Assembly: GCA_009838515.1 (NCBI GenBank)
Contig: VXRL01000089.1
Span: 4,057-37,636 of the forward strand
Direction of reading: 5' to 3'
Source: Terriglobia bacterium
Lineage (GTDB): Bacteria > Acidobacteriota > Terriglobia > Bryobacterales > UBA6623
DNA length: 33,580 bases
Positions within the stretch are counted from its first letter, which is position 1, and the number at the start of each line of letters is the position of its first letter. Made by a program: the position numbers and the translations under genes. The notes beneath the pieces are model-generated. The model worked only from the letters and a program-made list of their open reading frames with translations, was not told the origin of the DNA and made no database searches. Below are positions 33,257 to 33,580 of this stretch, one piece after another.

Positions 33257-33285
33257 TTGACTGAGATTTCGCCCTGCGCTAGCAT
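33257..33285 (+). promoter_or_regulatory. promoter TTGACT-N17-TAGCAT near the right end
   Basis: TTGACT (33257-33262) and TAGCAT (33280-33285) are 17 bases apart and share spacing and -10 sequence with the promoter at 30827-30855. The predicted start of transcription is near 33291-33293, so the mRNA would carry a leader of about 30 bases with the long Shine-Dalgarno sequence at 33304. Confidence 0.6.
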
Positions 33286-33303
33286 GGGGCTACCAAACTG
33301 GCC

Positions 33304-33315
33304 AAAGGAGGTGAT
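33304..33315 (+). promoter_or_regulatory. extended Shine-Dalgarno sequence
   Basis: AAAGGAGGTGAT pairs with the whole 12-base 3' end of bacterial 16S rRNA (AUCACCUCCUUU). Other genes in this window have at most five or six matching bases. It ends eight bases before the ATG at 33324. Confidence 0.75.
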
Positions 33316-33323
33316 TCAGAGAC

Positions 33324-33380
33324 ATGAACGACAGTACAGCTGGTAGTATTCATCTGGACGGAGAGGTGGCCGAGAGTTAG
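33324..33380 (+). CDS. tiny ORF (18 codons) with strong translation signals
   Basis: ATG at 33324 follows a good promoter and a full-length Shine-Dalgarno sequence, so translation here is expected to be strong. The 18-residue product (MNDSTAGSIHLDGEVAES) has no recognisable family and no signal peptide; it ends with TAG at 33378-33380. The same frame then stays open for over 40 codons and contains a CQCG pair of cysteines (from about 33414) reminiscent of a zinc ribbon. So it may be a true small protein, a leader peptide, or the start of a larger gene broken by a mutation or by an error near the low-quality end. The third-position GC of the continuation is lower than in neighbours, which argues for caution. 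Confidence 0.4.
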   Translation: MNDSTAGSIHLDGEVAES

Positions 33381-33513
33381 CGCGACTGCTCGGACGTTCC
33401 GATGCCCCGTTCTTGCCAGTGCGGGGCCGTAGTAACCGTGGACCGGCAACTCGCCGCGCCAAGGGTACTGCCAGTGCAATCAACAGCGGCGCGACAGCGC
33501 CGCCCTTGCCCTG
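33381..33513. other. sequence after the tiny ORF, no certain gene
   Basis: The sequence still looks normal and GC-rich but holds no complete gene. The frame of the tiny ORF is open throughout, with an ATG at 33402. No terminator or tRNA was found. Confidence 0.4.
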
Positions 33514-33580
33514 GGGGGGGGGGGGGGCCGCGGGGGGGGTGGGGTTTGGGGTGGAGCGGGGGGGGGGGGGGGGTGGGTGG
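33514..33580. other. low-quality contig end
   Basis: Long G-runs with scattered T, A and C, unlike the rest of the window and matching the noisy left end. Treated as bad end sequence. Confidence 0.8.

Noticed and set aside
33360..33374. GGAGAGGTGGCCGAG, identical to the usual 5' end of tRNA-Ser genes
   Set aside because: No matching D-arm closing strand, anticodon arm, T-arm (GTTCGAATCC) or 3' acceptor strand follows.

Overview
The window looks like one cloned or assembled piece of about 33.5 kb from a GC-rich, Gram-negative, probably uncultured bacterium, most likely an acidobacterium (Solibacteres/Bryobacterales-like or a relative). The evidence is indirect: a GWxTD-domain protein, which is common in Acidobacteriota; a planctomycete-type cytochrome c fused to a sugar-dehydrogenase-like propeller; Tat-exported sugar-metabolism enzymes beside a sodium:solute symporter and a sulfatase; and a fabZ-lpxA-lpxI cluster, which implies lipid A. 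No rRNA or marker gene fixes the lineage. Both ends (about 1-79 and 33514-33580) collapse into homopolymer G/C/T noise and look like bad end sequence.

Layout. 80-424 is the 3' end of a Gfo/Idh/MocA oxidoreductase. 455-865 (-) is a small RRM protein, and 1086-3437 (-) a large membrane protein with a glycosidase-like TIM barrel. 3467-9730 is a carbohydrate-oriented block: Tat-exported sugar isomerase/epimerase, SSS symporter, DUF1697 protein, Tat-lipoprotein enolase-superfamily enzyme, and a convergent sulfatase. 10011-17500 (+) carries a DUF4143 ATPase, a short VIT1/CCC1 transporter, the cytochrome/propeller protein, an exported esterase-like hydrolase and an exported YtcJ-like amidohydrolase. 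thiC (-) and a DHH phosphoesterase (+) follow, diverging from a leader with competing hairpins.

From 30790 down to 20986 nine genes run on the minus strand with short gaps or overlaps: xerD, a PLP aminotransferase, a FAD/Fe-S oxidoreductase, two overlapping EamA transporters, fabZ, lpxA, lpxI and a gamma-glutamylcyclotransferase-like gene. A PIN/Phd toxin-antitoxin pair with its own good promoter lies just downstream. The right end has a conserved-looking protein of unknown function divergent from xerD, trxB (-), the GWxTD gene (+), and a tiny ORF with an exceptionally long Shine-Dalgarno sequence.

Functionally, the left half suggests periplasmic breakdown of (possibly sulfated) glycans and uptake of the products. 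The right half is mostly housekeeping: lipid A and fatty acid synthesis, chromosome dimer resolution, thioredoxin reduction and thiamine synthesis. Three plus-strand genes on the right share a TTGAC-N17-TAGxxT promoter pattern. Several other genes lack a Shine-Dalgarno sequence and have a -10-like hexamer just before the start codon. I found no rRNA, tRNA, CRISPR array, prophage or insertion sequence. Nothing is an unmistakable new system. The best candidates for novelty are the glycosidase fusion at 1086-3437, the thiC leader and the tiny ORF near the right end.
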